Shown piece by piece: positions 1 through 9,092 of a DNA stretch of 54,715 nt. The notes beneath the pieces were generated by a model. That model made no database searches. It was not told where the DNA came from and worked only from the letters and a program-made list of their open reading frames with translations. The DNA is taken from NCBI GenBank assembly GCA_026705765.1, contig JAPPAB010000176.1, forward strand, positions 1-54,715, given 5' to 3'. Made by a program: the position numbers and the translations under genes. Source of the DNA: Gemmatimonadota bacterium. GTDB lineage: Bacteria; Latescibacterota; UBA2968. Position 1 is the first letter of the stretch, and the number at the start of each line of letters is the position of its first letter.

Positions 1-292
1 CACAAATTTTGAGGTGTGTTAAATATGATTAATGGGTTGGTGGATAGCTTTAATGGGTTGGATGTGTCTCATCTTTGTAGGGTTGAATATTCTGTTATCC
101 GGCAATAAGACGGAGACAGTTTTTAGGAGTTAAAATTTACCGGATAGCACTTTAGACTTTTTAGGGCCTTAGGAATGTGCTTTTTGCTCAGGCCATATAT
201 TTAGGCGCAGAGATAATTCGAAATACTACACTCTACTTTGGCTACCAAAGCTAACTATTCTTCTTGGTTCAGTTGATATGGGGAATGAGCAT
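1..292. other. Intergenic, no gene assigned
   Basis: AT-rich stretch upstream of the first sulfotransferase. A 12-base phrase (TTAATGGGTTGG, and TTTAATGGGTTGG) occurs twice between about 28 and 62. A 28-codon ORF at 25-111 has a possible GAGGTG ribosome site, but nothing else supports it. No promoter, terminator or RNA could be assigned. Confidence 0.5.
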
Positions 293-931
293 ATGGTTAG
301 AAAGCATGTCGTGATTTCTGGCACGGGAAGGACAGGCACTACATTTCTTGTCCAATTACTTACATACCTTGGACTTGATACGGGATTTAAACCAGATGAT
401 CTGGAAGTACATGAAATCTCTAATGCCGGTCTAGAACACGATATTCGGCGGAATGATGTGCCCTACATTGTAAAGTCTCCTTGGTTTTGTAATTATGCAG
501 AAGAGGTCGTTTTGAGGGAAGACATTCATATTGAGCATGTTTTTATTCCTGTGCGAGATCTTTTTTCAGCTGCAGAAAGCAGGAGGCAGGTGACAAGAAA
601 GGCCTTAGTGAAATCAACTTTGAAACAGCGGATTCGACATTTTTTTCAACCACGAGTAGCAGTACCTGGCGGAGTATATGCTGCAAACCCTGGTCACCAG
701 GAATTAGTACTTCTTGAGCAATTCTATAAACTTTCATTGGCTCTATCAAGAACATTCATTCCTATCACACTTTTGAACTTTCCAGAAATTATCCAGAACA
801 GCCGTTTTTTATACGAAAAGTTAAAGCCAATCCTTGGGCAAACTGACTTTGGAAGCTTCAACGAAATTTTCAAGTCTACAGTTAGACCTGAATTGGTCCA
901 CACATTTGATCGCAAAATCATCCGAACATGA
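293..931 (+). CDS. Sulfotransferase-like P-loop protein
   Basis: A 212-aa protein that probably transfers sulfate from PAPS to a glycan or other surface acceptor in the cytoplasm. The N-terminus carries a sulfotransferase-type phosphate-binding loop, GTGRTGTTFL (about residues 10-19), straight after the first beta strand. A later VRDLFSAAESRR segment sits where the family's 3'-phosphate-binding arginine and serine are expected. I prefer ATG 293 because a GGGGAATG purine run lies just upstream; an in-frame ATG at 278 adds five residues. It is followed at once by a glycosyltransferase, as in surface-polysaccharide clusters. It is shorter than most members (250-300 aa) and the acceptor cannot be read from sequence. 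Confidence 0.75.
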   Translation: MVRKHVVISGTGRTGTTFLVQLLTYLGLDTGFKPDDLEVHEISNAGLEHDIRRNDVPYIVKSPWFCNYAEEVVLREDIHIEHVFIPVRDLFSAAESRRQVTRKALVKSTLKQRIRHFFQPRVAVPGGVYAANPGHQELVLLEQFYKLSLALSRTFIPITLLNFPEIIQNSRFLYEKLKPILGQTDFGSFNEIFKSTVRPELVHTFDRKIIRT

Positions 932-1032
932 GTTTGTAACTCAAATGGGATTTGTTGCACGAAAGAAAGGATAAAAAAAAAGGCTCTAAGGTCTGGAGTA
1001 TTGGCCTTAATCTATTTGGGTACAGGAGTGAG

Positions 1033-1704
1033 ATGATGATACCGATCTTCATTGTACTATACAAAATGCCTCAGATTGAAAGGCGCTGTATAGAAACCTT
1101 AATGCAGCATACAAACTTAAGATTTGCTGAGCCAATTGTATATGACAACGGTCCTAAAAACCAGAATTTAGCGGTCGTATGGAATGAGATGATTGAACAT
1201 TATCAGGGGTGGAGAAATGACTCTGACCAGATAGGTGTTTTGCTCAATACCGATTGTTTCGTTACCCCGGGTTGGCTGGAAAAGCTCTTACAAATTATGA
1301 AAAAATATGAAAAAGTTGGCTTCGTTGGGCCTATGACTAATAACTGCAAGACAAAGCAGAAAGCCTCTCTTTTTTATTCTTCACGCTTTTTTAAAAATCG
1401 CGTTCTATTTGATCAGCGTCTGTCTGGATTCTGTCTTATGTTTCGCCGTCAGGCTTGGATAGACGCCGGTCGATTTCCAGAAGATAGTCCTTTTTATGGC
1501 CAAGAATCGGCTCTTATATGGAATGCTCAATGTTTAGGCTGGCGAACTGCAATTGCATGTGGCTGTTGGGTAGAGCACTTGGGCAGTGCTAGTGCTCGCG
1601 CTGCAGAATTGCGAGGAGAAATTATATATGAAGAAGAGAGACAGAAAGGTCGGGAATGGATAGCCGCTTATAAAGTTAGAATGTCTCAAAGAGATAAAGA
1701 TTAA
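1033..1704 (+). CDS. GT2-family glycosyltransferase
   Basis: A 223-aa protein, probably a nucleotide-sugar-dependent family 2 transferase. It shows an N-terminal beta strand (IPIFIVLYK), an LLNTDCFVTPGWL segment that fits the metal-binding D-x-D region, and a C-terminal acceptor half with FCLMFRRQAW, a GQESALIWNAQCLGW region and WVEHLGSAS. These resemble rhamnosyl- or galactosyl-type GT2 proteins. The open frame runs back to a TTG at 952, but AGGAG at 1024-1028 sits just before ATG 1033/1036, so I start there. With the preceding sulfotransferase it belongs to an exopolysaccharide gene set, now cut off from the rest by an IS insertion. Confidence 0.72.
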   Translation: MMIPIFIVLYKMPQIERRCIETLMQHTNLRFAEPIVYDNGPKNQNLAVVWNEMIEHYQGWRNDSDQIGVLLNTDCFVTPGWLEKLLQIMKKYEKVGFVGPMTNNCKTKQKASLFYSSRFFKNRVLFDQRLSGFCLMFRRQAWIDAGRFPEDSPFYGQESALIWNAQCLGWRTAIACGCWVEHLGSASARAAELRGEIIYEEERQKGREWIAAYKVRMSQRDKD

Positions 1705-1819
1705 CCTATCATTACCTGATAGTTTGTGCCACTATGGACAGGACTTTCTATAGTTGAATTCTGATATATCTGTGGGATCTGTGACCCAAAATTTGAACCA
1801 GTTATTAGACTAATTTACG

Positions 1820-2728
1820 CTAAGGATCAGCCGTGATATTTCTCATAATAATTGCCTGCACCACTTGTTGTGGCGTACGATAGCTCAAGGCAGAATGCCG
1901 TCGATCTTGATTGTAATACGTCATTTGCGCCTCTGTCACACAGATAAGTTCTGCCAAAGAGTCTGCGTGCATAATCAAAGTTTTGTTTTCTGTCTTAAAA
2001 CGTCCCCAGAAGGACTCTATCCACGGATTATCTTTTGCCCCATTCATCGCAAAAGAAATCCCTGCACGTTCTCTTATCAATACACGGTGTAACCAGTCGT
2101 ATGAGGTGTAAACCGAATCGCGGTCGTGATGAATGAGGATGTCCGAAAGTCTCCTGCCCAAACAGGCCAAGTTATTTTGCAACTGATTGAGGCAGTATAT
2201 CGCCAGGGCACGATTGCGATGTGCGCCCACGCCAAAGCCTGCGATCCATCTTGTCTGGATGTCTAAAAAGGCCATTAACCACGCTTTTTTATCACCCTGA
2301 CAATAGAGCAGTTCTGTAAAGTCGGTGCAAAAGACACGCAAGGGATCAACGGTGCGTTTCTGGACCAAATTAGCGTCTTGTCCCACTTGGCTTATCAGCT
2401 TTAATACCGGATTCTTGCCACGCTTTGGCAGATGACGAGGTAAGTCCAACTCATAGGTTGCCAAGATCTTACGCAACCGCTTATGATTGATCACGATGCC
2501 AGCACGCGCTATCAGGTCTTCCTTGATGCGACGATACCCATAATCGGGGTGATGCCTGATTGTGGTGACGATCTCGGCCTTTATCTGTGCATCTGCGCTC
2601 GAACAAGAGGCCCGACCACGACGGTAGGCAAGCGTCCCTTTCGACAAGCCTAAGGCACGGCAGCACGCATTCAGACCATACCTGCTCTTATGCTTTTCGA
2701 CCAAAAAGACTTTGTCAGACACGCTCAA
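1820..2728 (-). CDS. IS3-family transposase OrfB (DDE integrase core)
   Basis: A 302-aa catalytic half of an IS3-type transposase. An N-terminal HTH_21-like segment (HHPDYGYRRIKEDL) precedes the rve integrase core. The catalytic acids are visible as D in FCTDFTELL, D in IHHDRDSVYTS and E in NPWIESFWGRFK. The terminal HSALSYRTPQQ motif is typical. The apparent start is a TTG (2728-2726) overlapping the orfA stop, but the protein is more likely made as an OrfAB fusion by -1 frameshifting. All three acids are present and there is no internal stop, so it may be active. Confidence 0.9.
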   Translation of the reverse strand: MSVSDKVFLVEKHKSRYGLNACCRALGLSKGTLAYRRGRASCSSADAQIKAEIVTTIRHHPDYGYRRIKEDLIARAGIVINHKRLRKILATYELDLPRHLPKRGKNPVLKLISQVGQDANLVQKRTVDPLRVFCTDFTELLYCQGDKKAWLMAFLDIQTRWIAGFGVGAHRNRALAIYCLNQLQNNLACLGRRLSDILIHHDRDSVYTSYDWLHRVLIRERAGISFAMNGAKDNPWIESFWGRFKTENKTLIMHADSLAELICVTEAQMTYYNQDRRHSALSYRTPQQVVQAIIMRNITADP

Positions 2729-3009
2729 CGGTTGCCTAAAAAATTTTTGAGCAAGGCCAGTTCGACTTCTTTCTGACCCAGCAATCGCTCCAACTCAGAA
2801 AGACGTGTCTCATACGTTTTGACTGTATCATTGCCAGAGAAAATCTCTGCACTACTATCAAGGAACTGACGCTTCCATTTTGACAGACTCACCGGATGCA
2901 CATCGTAAGCACGCGCGATTTCTGCATCCTCTTTGTCTGAGGTCAATGCCTCTAACACGATCTGGAACTTGAGTTTAGCGGAGTAGGACTTCTTGGTTTT
3001 CTTACCCAT
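2725..3009 (-). CDS. IS3-family transposase OrfA (HTH)
   Basis: A 94-aa DNA-binding subunit. It has a KFQIVLEALT...DAEIARAYDVHPVSLSKWKRQF helix-turn-helix of the transposase_8 type, followed by a leucine-zipper-like C-terminal helix (ELERLLGQKEVELALLKN). A strong AGGAGGAG ribosome site precedes the ATG at 3009. Its stop overlaps the orfB start, and the zipper continues into the frameshifted fusion. Confidence 0.9.
   Translation of the reverse strand: MGKKTKKSYSAKLKFQIVLEALTSDKEDAEIARAYDVHPVSLSKWKRQFLDSSAEIFSGNDTVKTYETRLSELERLLGQKEVELALLKNFLGNR
2737..2743 (-). promoter_or_regulatory. Programmed -1 frameshift slippery site
   Basis: On the coding strand the heptamer is T TTT TTA, in exact X XXY YYZ phase with orfA codons TTT-TTA. 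Slipping back one base continues as AGG CAA CCG TTG AGC into OrfB with no stop, and the OrfA stop lies only three codons downstream. This is the standard way IS3 elements make the OrfAB transposase. Confidence 0.8.
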
Positions 3010-3112
3010 GGTATCTCCTCCTGTTGGTGAGAAAATACCACGCTGACACCCAATGTCAATTAGCCTTTATACCGGTTCAAATTTTGGGGCGCACCTCAGT
3101 GAGATCAATCGG

Positions 3113-4885
3113 ATGACTATGATAAGATCAATTCTTAATTTAATACTATCCTATAGATTCTGGCAGTTATTGAAGATTCAAGAGATATTTCTTTTAGAAA
3201 TTATGGGATTATCTTCTTGGGCTCTTCTCGGCTCATTACTTGTGTGTAATACGGCCTTGGCTGAAGATATATGGAGAAGCAAGCTCTATCCGTTGGACTG
3301 GAAACCTGGGCACAAAGACTCCAATGGCAATTTTCTACATGATTTCTCATTTGCAGGGTATAAAAGAGGCGAGAAGGAGATTCCCATATTTTCAAAAACA
3401 ATGAAAGTTGATGTGACTGAAGATGTATTCGGTGCTGATCCGACGGGAATAAAAGAATCCACAACTGGTATTCAAGCAGCTATAGACTTTGTGGGCAAAA
3501 GTGGCGGAGGGATTGTTCATATTCCAGTAGGCGTATACCGAATAAAACCTGCTCAAGACAAGGCCTTTACACTCAAGATTTCATATGATAATGTGATCTT
3601 AAGAGGTGATGGTGTCGACAAGACATTTCTATTTAATGACGAACCTTACATGAGACATCGTAAGGTTATATTTATCACACCAAGAGGACCTTCAAACTGG
3701 CATTCGTCTACAGAATTGTCAGTGGATATAGTGCAGGACTTAACTGAACCGACTACACGAATCCCTCTTTCTGATGTATCACATTTTAAAGAAAATGATC
3801 AGATTGTCATAATAAGCGACGCAACAGATTCCTTTCTAACAGAGCATGATATGTTAGGATATTGGTCTCAAGACACACTTGGCGGGCCGATATTTTATCG
3901 TCAAATTGTCAAGATAGATAGCGAAGTAAAGATCGTAGAAATTGATATCCCTACGCGTTATTATCTGTTGAGGAGAGATCATGCTCGTATTTATAAAATT
4001 GATAGCTACATAGAAGGTGTCGGGATAGAAAATTTATCGATTGGTATGAGGGAAAACCCTAAACCTAATATCAGTAGCTTCGATTGGTATTTTAGAGACA
4101 CGGCAGGTTACGAGGTACATAACTCCCACGTCATTTTCATCCGCAACGCGATTGATTGTTGGGTGCAGAAGGTTAATACTTTTCGTCCCAAAGGCAATCA
4201 AAGGAAATACCACATCTTATCGCACGGAATAAAAATTACGGCATCTCGAAACATAACTATTCGCAACTGTGACTTTCGTTATCCTCAATATAAAGGCCGA
4301 AATGGTAATGGGTATCTCTACTCAATTTCTGGAAGCGATTGCCTAATTCAAAATTGTATTGCCGTCGGGGGGAGACACAATTTTTCATTCTCTGGCATTC
4401 AGGCTACGGGAAATGTTATACATAGATGTGTGTCTAAACATGGACAACTACCGAGTGATTTTCATAGAAATTTAAGCATAGCGAATTTAATCGATAATAT
4501 GACGCTTAAAAAAGATTGGCTGGAGGCCCGATATCGACTGGGATCTCTTTCGGGGTTGCTTAATTCCAAAGTCCATGGACATCCTACGACACAATCAGTT
4601 TTTTGGAATACTCGTGGTATCGCTTATCACCCCCAAAGTGGATCTGTAATCATTGATTCAAGGCAAGTTGGACAAGGATATATTATTGGAACGCAAGGGT
4701 TGTGCCATAAGATTACTTTAAGGCCTCTAACAATATGGTTAAAACTAACACAGTACCTCTTTAGTCGAAATACTGCGCCCGATGATTTTGTGGAAGGTGT
4801 AGGGACTGGCAACTTGCTATCACCTGAATCTCTATATGAAGATCAACTAGATAAAAGATTGAGATCCGTAAGAGAGCTAAATTGA
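3113..4885 (+). CDS. Secreted right-handed beta-helix protein (pectate-lyase-3-like)
   Basis: About 590 aa, probably an exported carbohydrate-binding or carbohydrate-cleaving beta-helix protein. After a hydrophobic leader ending TALA-ED comes the pattern VFGADPTGIKESTTGIQAAIDF...GGIVHIPVGVYRI, which is the start of Pectate_lyase_3 folds. Later repeats such as ITASRNITIRNCDFRYP and GSDCLIQNCIAVGGRHNFSFSG fit coils of a parallel helix. The open frame begins at 3053 inside the IS repeat, so the true start must lie after 3093. ATG 3113 is the first; ATG 3203 would give the cleanest signal peptide (MGLSSWALLGSLLV). The substrate is unknown; it sits among polymer-synthesis genes and could be a polymer-trimming lyase or hydrolase. 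Confidence 0.72.
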   Translation: MTMIRSILNLILSYRFWQLLKIQEIFLLEIMGLSSWALLGSLLVCNTALAEDIWRSKLYPLDWKPGHKDSNGNFLHDFSFAGYKRGEKEIPIFSKTMKVDVTEDVFGADPTGIKESTTGIQAAIDFVGKSGGGIVHIPVGVYRIKPAQDKAFTLKISYDNVILRGDGVDKTFLFNDEPYMRHRKVIFITPRGPSNWHSSTELSVDIVQDLTEPTTRIPLSDVSHFKENDQIVIISDATDSFLTEHDMLGYWSQDTLGGPIFYRQIVKIDSEVKIVEIDIPTRYYLLRRDHARIYKIDSYIEGVGIENLSIGMRENPKPNISSFDWYFRDTAGYEVHNSHVIFIRNAIDCWVQKVNTFRPKGNQRKYHILSHGIKITASRNITIRNCDFRYPQYKGRNGNGYLYSISGSDCLIQNCIAVGGRHNFSFSGIQATGNVIHRCVSKHGQLPSDFHRNLSIANLIDNMTLKKDWLEARYRLGSLSGLLNSKVHGHPTTQSVFWNTRGIAYHPQSGSVIIDSRQVGQGYIIGTQGLCHKITLRPLTIWLKLTQYLFSRNTAPDDFVEGVGTGNLLSPESLYEDQLDKRLRSVRELN

Positions 4886-5018
4886 ATACTAGGTTGAGGA
4901 AAGATTATGAACGATATAGAGACATATTTCCTACATATGAAGGAAAATAATAGATAAAAGGTTTTATACTGTAACTCTTCCTTGATTTTTATCCACTCTT
5001 TAGAGGAGCAATATAGAA

Positions 5019-6266
5019 ATGTCAAAAAAAAAGATCCTCTTTCATAGCCAACATCTGCACGGTGTCGGGCATCATTTTCGCACACTTCAAATCGTTCGTG
5101 AGCTTAGTGAAAGGCATGAAATTTATTGGGTAGAGGGGGGAAGAAGAATCCCTGATTCAGATATACCTGAACCGGTTAAAATTATACAACAAGAACCCAT
5201 ATATTTTTCTAATTGGGGAAGATTAATTTCTGCAAACCGCAAAATATCATTAAAGGAAGCTTTGAATAGTAGAAAACGGGTTTTAAAAGAGGTAATTGAG
5301 ACTATAAAACCTGATATTTTTTTTATCGAATATTTCCCCTTTCGGTGGACATTAGCTAATGAATTAATGCAGGCACTAAGCATAGTCAAGACATTGAATA
5401 GTTCTTGTAAGGTTGTATGTTCTTTAAGAGATGTTCCTCGCGAAAGCCCAGCGACCTCTCATCTTTCTAATCGGGTCCCACCTGATCCCCTCGCTAAGTG
5501 GTATAAAAAGAAATTTTATACTAAGAACCCTCTACTCACACCACAAGAGCGTGAAAGACGCAAGGCAAGATTATACTATGAGCAGGTTGTTTCAACATTG
5601 AACTCCAATTTTGAGTGTTTGCTTGTACATACAGATCCTCGAGTTAACACATTAGATCAATACTTTCCTTGGATAGAAAAATTACAAATTGAAATCTTGT
5701 ATACTGGATATGTTGCCCAAAGGATTAGTGAAAAATCTATTGATTACACTCATCCATTTGTTCTAGTGAGTTCAGGTGGGGGCGCGGATGCATATAAAAT
5801 CGTAAAACCCTGTATTGATGCTTGGAAACTCCTATATCGGCACAATAAAATTAACAATCGCCAGATGATCATCTTTACTGGACTCTTTATTCCCCAGTCA
5901 AAATATAAGAAACTCCAAAGAGGGTGTGAAAATGGTCCTTTTAAGATTGAGATGTTTACTAATGATTTCATTCATTGGATGAAGGCTGCAGATTTTTCTA
6001 TCAGTCGTGCAGGGTATAATACCTGTATGAATATTTTAGAAACAAAAACACCTGCTTTAGTTGTGCCAAGCGGGTTGACAAATGATCAATACTTGAGAGG
6101 GCAGACACTGAGTAATCTAGGCTTAGTTGAGATGATTATGGCAAAAGATCTGAGACCTCATCGGATTGCTGAGAGTATTGAAAGAGGCGTATTGTCTTCA
6201 CACTCTGTTCATGACATTTCAATGGACGGAGCAAAGCGAACGGCAGATATTCTGTCGGTAATTTAG
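5019..6266 (+). CDS. MurG-like (GT28) glycosyltransferase
   Basis: A 415-aa GT-B fold transferase. The N-terminal half opens with ILFHSQHLHGVGHHFRTLQIVREL, the GxGH-type acceptor-side loop. The C-terminal half has FVLVSSGGGADAYK, then DFSISRAGYNTCMNILETKTPALVVPS, the donor-nucleotide region shared with MurG/UDP-GlcNAc transferases. AGAGGAG at 5002-5008 marks the start. It lies in the + strand glycan-synthesis group and probably adds a sugar to a lipid- or polymer-linked acceptor. Donor and acceptor cannot be deduced. Confidence 0.78.
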   Translation: MSKKKILFHSQHLHGVGHHFRTLQIVRELSERHEIYWVEGGRRIPDSDIPEPVKIIQQEPIYFSNWGRLISANRKISLKEALNSRKRVLKEVIETIKPDIFFIEYFPFRWTLANELMQALSIVKTLNSSCKVVCSLRDVPRESPATSHLSNRVPPDPLAKWYKKKFYTKNPLLTPQERERRKARLYYEQVVSTLNSNFECLLVHTDPRVNTLDQYFPWIEKLQIEILYTGYVAQRISEKSIDYTHPFVLVSSGGGADAYKIVKPCIDAWKLLYRHNKINNRQMIIFTGLFIPQSKYKKLQRGCENGPFKIEMFTNDFIHWMKAADFSISRAGYNTCMNILETKTPALVVPSGLTNDQYLRGQTLSNLGLVEMIMAKDLRPHRIAESIERGVLSSHSVHDISMDGAKRTADILSVI

Positions 6267-6274
6267 CATTACAT

Positions 6275-8677
6275 TTATTCACTCCTAAGCGCATTTACTG
6301 AATTTGCTTGTGCTGCCCTTATTGTCTGAGTGATGATCGTTGTTAGGGCAATTATTAAGGACAAAAAACCACCTATTAGAAATAAACCAAGCCCCAAGTC
6401 AATACGATAAGCAAACTGATCCAGCCAATTTTCCGCAATAATGTAAGCTATAGGTGCCGCTATAACATTGGCTATAATCACGAGTATCGCTTGATCTTTA
6501 ACCAACAGAAGCACAATTTGTGGAACAGAGGCCCCCAGAACCTTTCGTACAGCAATTTCTTTATTACGCACTTGCACCGTGTGGGCAATAAGTCCTAGCA
6601 ATCCAAAGCAGGCCACGAAAATTGTCAACAAAGACAATATTGTAACCACCTGTTGTATACGGCGTTCTTTTGAATAAAATAGGTCCAGATGTTCGTCGAG
6701 GAATTGAAACTCAAAAGAGCGATTAGGTAGGTAGGCTTTCCATATATCTTCTAGAAAATCCATAGTGCGCTGAATGTTCTCTGTCTGAATATCTAGAGTA
6801 ACATAGTTATAGGTTACAGAATATTCTAAAAAGAGCGGACCAATGGGATTGTAGAGCGTATTGTTGTGAAAGTCCTCAAAAATGCCGATAACTGTGTAAT
6901 CTGAATTCCGAACCTGAACGATATCGCCTATTCCTAACCCACCCAGCCGTTGAGAAGCCGTTTGATTGAACAGCAAGTATTTGTCTCTATCTCTTTCATT
7001 GGGACTAAAGGCTCGCCCTTCTCTTATCGAAATGTCATACACATTTGTAAAATCATGGTCCACCGGTAATCGATGTACAGTGATGGAATCAACCATTCCC
7101 GGTCGATTAACCTTCCTAACATCTCGGGTATTCTCCCACCCTGGTGGATAAGCCGATGCAGTAAATCCAACAACATCTGGTGACTCGAGAAATCGTGCAC
7201 GGATGGTTTCGAATTTGTCCAGTAAAGATTGATCCTCCCGAAATAGAGGAATGACCACTAGACCATCCTTCTTAAATCCGAGATTGATGGTTCGAATATT
7301 ATACATTTGCGCTTGTACTATCAATGTGACAATAATCAGCACGACTGCAATCGTAAACTGGGTAATAACAAGTCCTTGTCTGAGATAAGACCTACCTATT
7401 GAAATAGTCCGTGATTTCTTGAGTGCTTGAGATGGGTGAAGGTTCGATAAGAACAATGCGGGATAAACTCCTGCACAAAGGCCTGTAACGATAGCCATAA
7501 TTAAGCAGAAAATCCAAGACCAAAAATTGAGACTCAAATTTGTTACAAAAAATCCATTCAACAAAGGAATAGCTGCTTGAGCAAGGACCATTGCAAGTAT
7601 AGACGAGCATGTCGACATTAAAAACATCGCAAAGAGGAATTGCTTAGCTAGATGTAAACGGGTTGCTCCTAAAACTTTGTGTATACCAACTTCCAGAGCG
7701 CGATCTTCAGCATGGGCTGTAACCAGATTCACAAAATTGATACAAGCGATTAAAAGCAAGAAACCACCGGCAAATGCAAGGGCATAGCAATGATAAATAT
7801 CACCAAAAGGTGGATGAAATTTCGCACGACTCAATTTAAAATCGTGTTTGGCATAGAGGTGTGTTCTGAGAAGAGGTAGAAGGTCGTATCGTTCTTGATT
7901 AGAGACCCCCTTTGCCCAGTGTCGGGAAGCAAGCTTGTCGAGCTTTTCGCGAAGGTTTTCTGGCGTTGTCCCTGAAGTTAGGCGAATGAATGTATAGATA
8001 AAGAAACTCTGTGATGAATGTCGCCAATTTTCCCAATTGAAAGAGATGCTCTCACTTGTTGAAGCATGGCGGCTAACTACAAGGTCAAACAGGAGTTCTG
8101 CCGAAGTTTCGGAAGGAGGATCGCGCAAAACGTCCGCAATTAGAAAATCGCCTTCGAGCCACTTAAACTCAATACGAATAGACCGGCCAACGACATCAAT
8201 CGAACCAAAAAGTTTTTTGGCCAAACGTTCTGTTAAATAAACAGTTCCTGGCGTAATTTGGGAAACCGTCCTGCCATGAATGGTAGGAAACGTAAAAAAT
8301 GTCAAAAAATTATCATCAGCTATCGTACCCGAAACTTTAAAGCCTCGATTTGAAATACCTGCCCACATTGGACGTGTTATGAACCTTGTCATAGCTTCAA
8401 CTTCTGGAATCTCGGATAAGAACGCTGGTCCTGCCGGTCCTTCTAAGCCTCGAGAATAGTAACCATTACCAGCATCAGATGATACTCGGTAACGTAAAAC
8501 CCGATAAATGCGGTTTGCCTCTTTATGGTAGATATCATAGCTGAATTCTTGTTGTAACAAAAGAAGAATCAACAGACATACCGCCATGCAAGTAGCCAGC
8601 CCTACTACATTCAAGAGCTTATAGACACCGTGGCGTTTCAAATTTCGTACAAAAACCAGAAGCAAGGGAGTAATCAT
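6275..8677 (-). CDS. FtsX/MacB-type ABC transporter permease
   Basis: An 800-aa integral membrane protein. The pattern is one N-terminal transmembrane helix (LLNVVGLATCMAVCLLILLLL), a MacB_PCD-like periplasmic domain, three helices with the FtsX core (CINFVNLVTAHAEDRALEVGIHKVLGA), then a second periplasmic domain and a second three-helix FtsX core (GLIAHTVQVRNKEIAVRKVLGAS). Both cores have the diagnostic E(V/I)...(H/R)KVLGA motif. The frame extends to 8773 through a low-complexity IKIKIKIK tract that I judge non-coding; ATG 8677 has a GTGGGG run upstream. No ATPase gene is adjacent, so it must pair with one encoded elsewhere. It is convergent with the GT28 gene, only 8 bp apart. Confidence 0.85.
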   Translation of the reverse strand: MITPLLLVFVRNLKRHGVYKLLNVVGLATCMAVCLLILLLLQQEFSYDIYHKEANRIYRVLRYRVSSDAGNGYYSRGLEGPAGPAFLSEIPEVEAMTRFITRPMWAGISNRGFKVSGTIADDNFLTFFTFPTIHGRTVSQITPGTVYLTERLAKKLFGSIDVVGRSIRIEFKWLEGDFLIADVLRDPPSETSAELLFDLVVSRHASTSESISFNWENWRHSSQSFFIYTFIRLTSGTTPENLREKLDKLASRHWAKGVSNQERYDLLPLLRTHLYAKHDFKLSRAKFHPPFGDIYHCYALAFAGGFLLLIACINFVNLVTAHAEDRALEVGIHKVLGATRLHLAKQFLFAMFLMSTCSSILAMVLAQAAIPLLNGFFVTNLSLNFWSWIFCLIMAIVTGLCAGVYPALFLSNLHPSQALKKSRTISIGRSYLRQGLVITQFTIAVVLIIVTLIVQAQMYNIRTINLGFKKDGLVVIPLFREDQSLLDKFETIRARFLESPDVVGFTASAYPPGWENTRDVRKVNRPGMVDSITVHRLPVDHDFTNVYDISIREGRAFSPNERDRDKYLLFNQTASQRLGGLGIGDIVQVRNSDYTVIGIFEDFHNNTLYNPIGPLFLEYSVTYNYVTLDIQTENIQRTMDFLEDIWKAYLPNRSFEFQFLDEHLDLFYSKERRIQQVVTILSLLTIFVACFGLLGLIAHTVQVRNKEIAVRKVLGASVPQIVLLLVKDQAILVIIANVIAAPIAYIIAENWLDQFAYRIDLGLGLFLIGGFLSLIIALTTIITQTIRAAQANSVNALRSE

Positions 8678-9092
8678 CCAGAACCCCACATAAAAAGTTT
8701 TAATTTTAATTTTAATTTTAATTTTGATCGTAGTTCTATATATCAATATCGGTTTTTTTGGGGCCCATAGCAAAGATTTTTTGTGCCTAATCTACATACT
8801 TATAGGCACTTAAAATAAAAAAGCTCAGCTAAGAGCGTGAAATCCGAAGATGTAGAACTCAAGCTAGCTGTCTAATCGTCAGGGATACGCTCTGACACCA
8901 TCCATAACAGTTGATCGCACGTACACTCAAACGACAGAAAATAGAAGCCTTGATTGGGTGTATGGTGCTAAACGCTTTTGGTTATTTGGGAAAACCCGAT
9001 GCGGTTAAAATCGAGACGTTTTCACAATACGTGCGTATTTGGATTATTGGCTTGCTCTGATTTTTTATGTAACAAAGTCGAGAGGATGTATG
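8678..9092. other. Intergenic region between divergent genes
   Basis: A 415-bp spacer between the permease and the methyltransferase. It contains four exact TAATTT tandem units (8701-8724) next to the permease start. No coding frame with a ribosome site was found. Promoters for both genes probably lie here, but I cannot place them. Confidence 0.45.
8701..8724. repeat. (TAATTT)4 tandem repeat
   Basis: Four perfect 6-bp units in the 5' leader of the permease gene. If translated in the permease frame they would give an implausible IKIKIKIK run, which supports starting the gene downstream at 8677. As a short tandem repeat it could vary in copy number. Confidence 0.85.

Larger units (their letters stand above)
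1780..3093 (-). mobile_element. Complete IS3-family insertion sequence (1314 bp)
   Basis: The element is bounded by inverted repeats. The left end reads TGTGACCCAAAATTTGAACC at 1780-1799; the reverse complement of the right end (3074-3093) reads TGCGCCCCAAAATTTGAACC, 18 of 20 identical, with similarity continuing inward. Inside are overlapping orfA and orfB on the minus strand with a DDE integrase core and a -1 slippery heptamer. No clear target duplication is visible at the edges. The right end lies 20 bp before the first native ATG of the beta-helix gene, so the insertion probably replaced that gene's upstream region. Confidence 0.85.

Noticed and set aside
25-111. 28-codon ORF with a possible ribosome site
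   Set aside because: Short, internally repetitive, with no context or second line of support.
952-1032. Upstream extension of the GT2 frame from TTG 952
   Set aside because: Lysine-rich, no ribosome site; AGGAG sits before ATG 1033.
3053-3112. Start of the beta-helix gene inside the IS
   Set aside because: The first codons are IS terminal-repeat sequence.
8678-8773. N-terminal extension of the permease
   Set aside because: Made mostly of the TAATTT repeat (IKIKIKIK); a better start lies at 8677.
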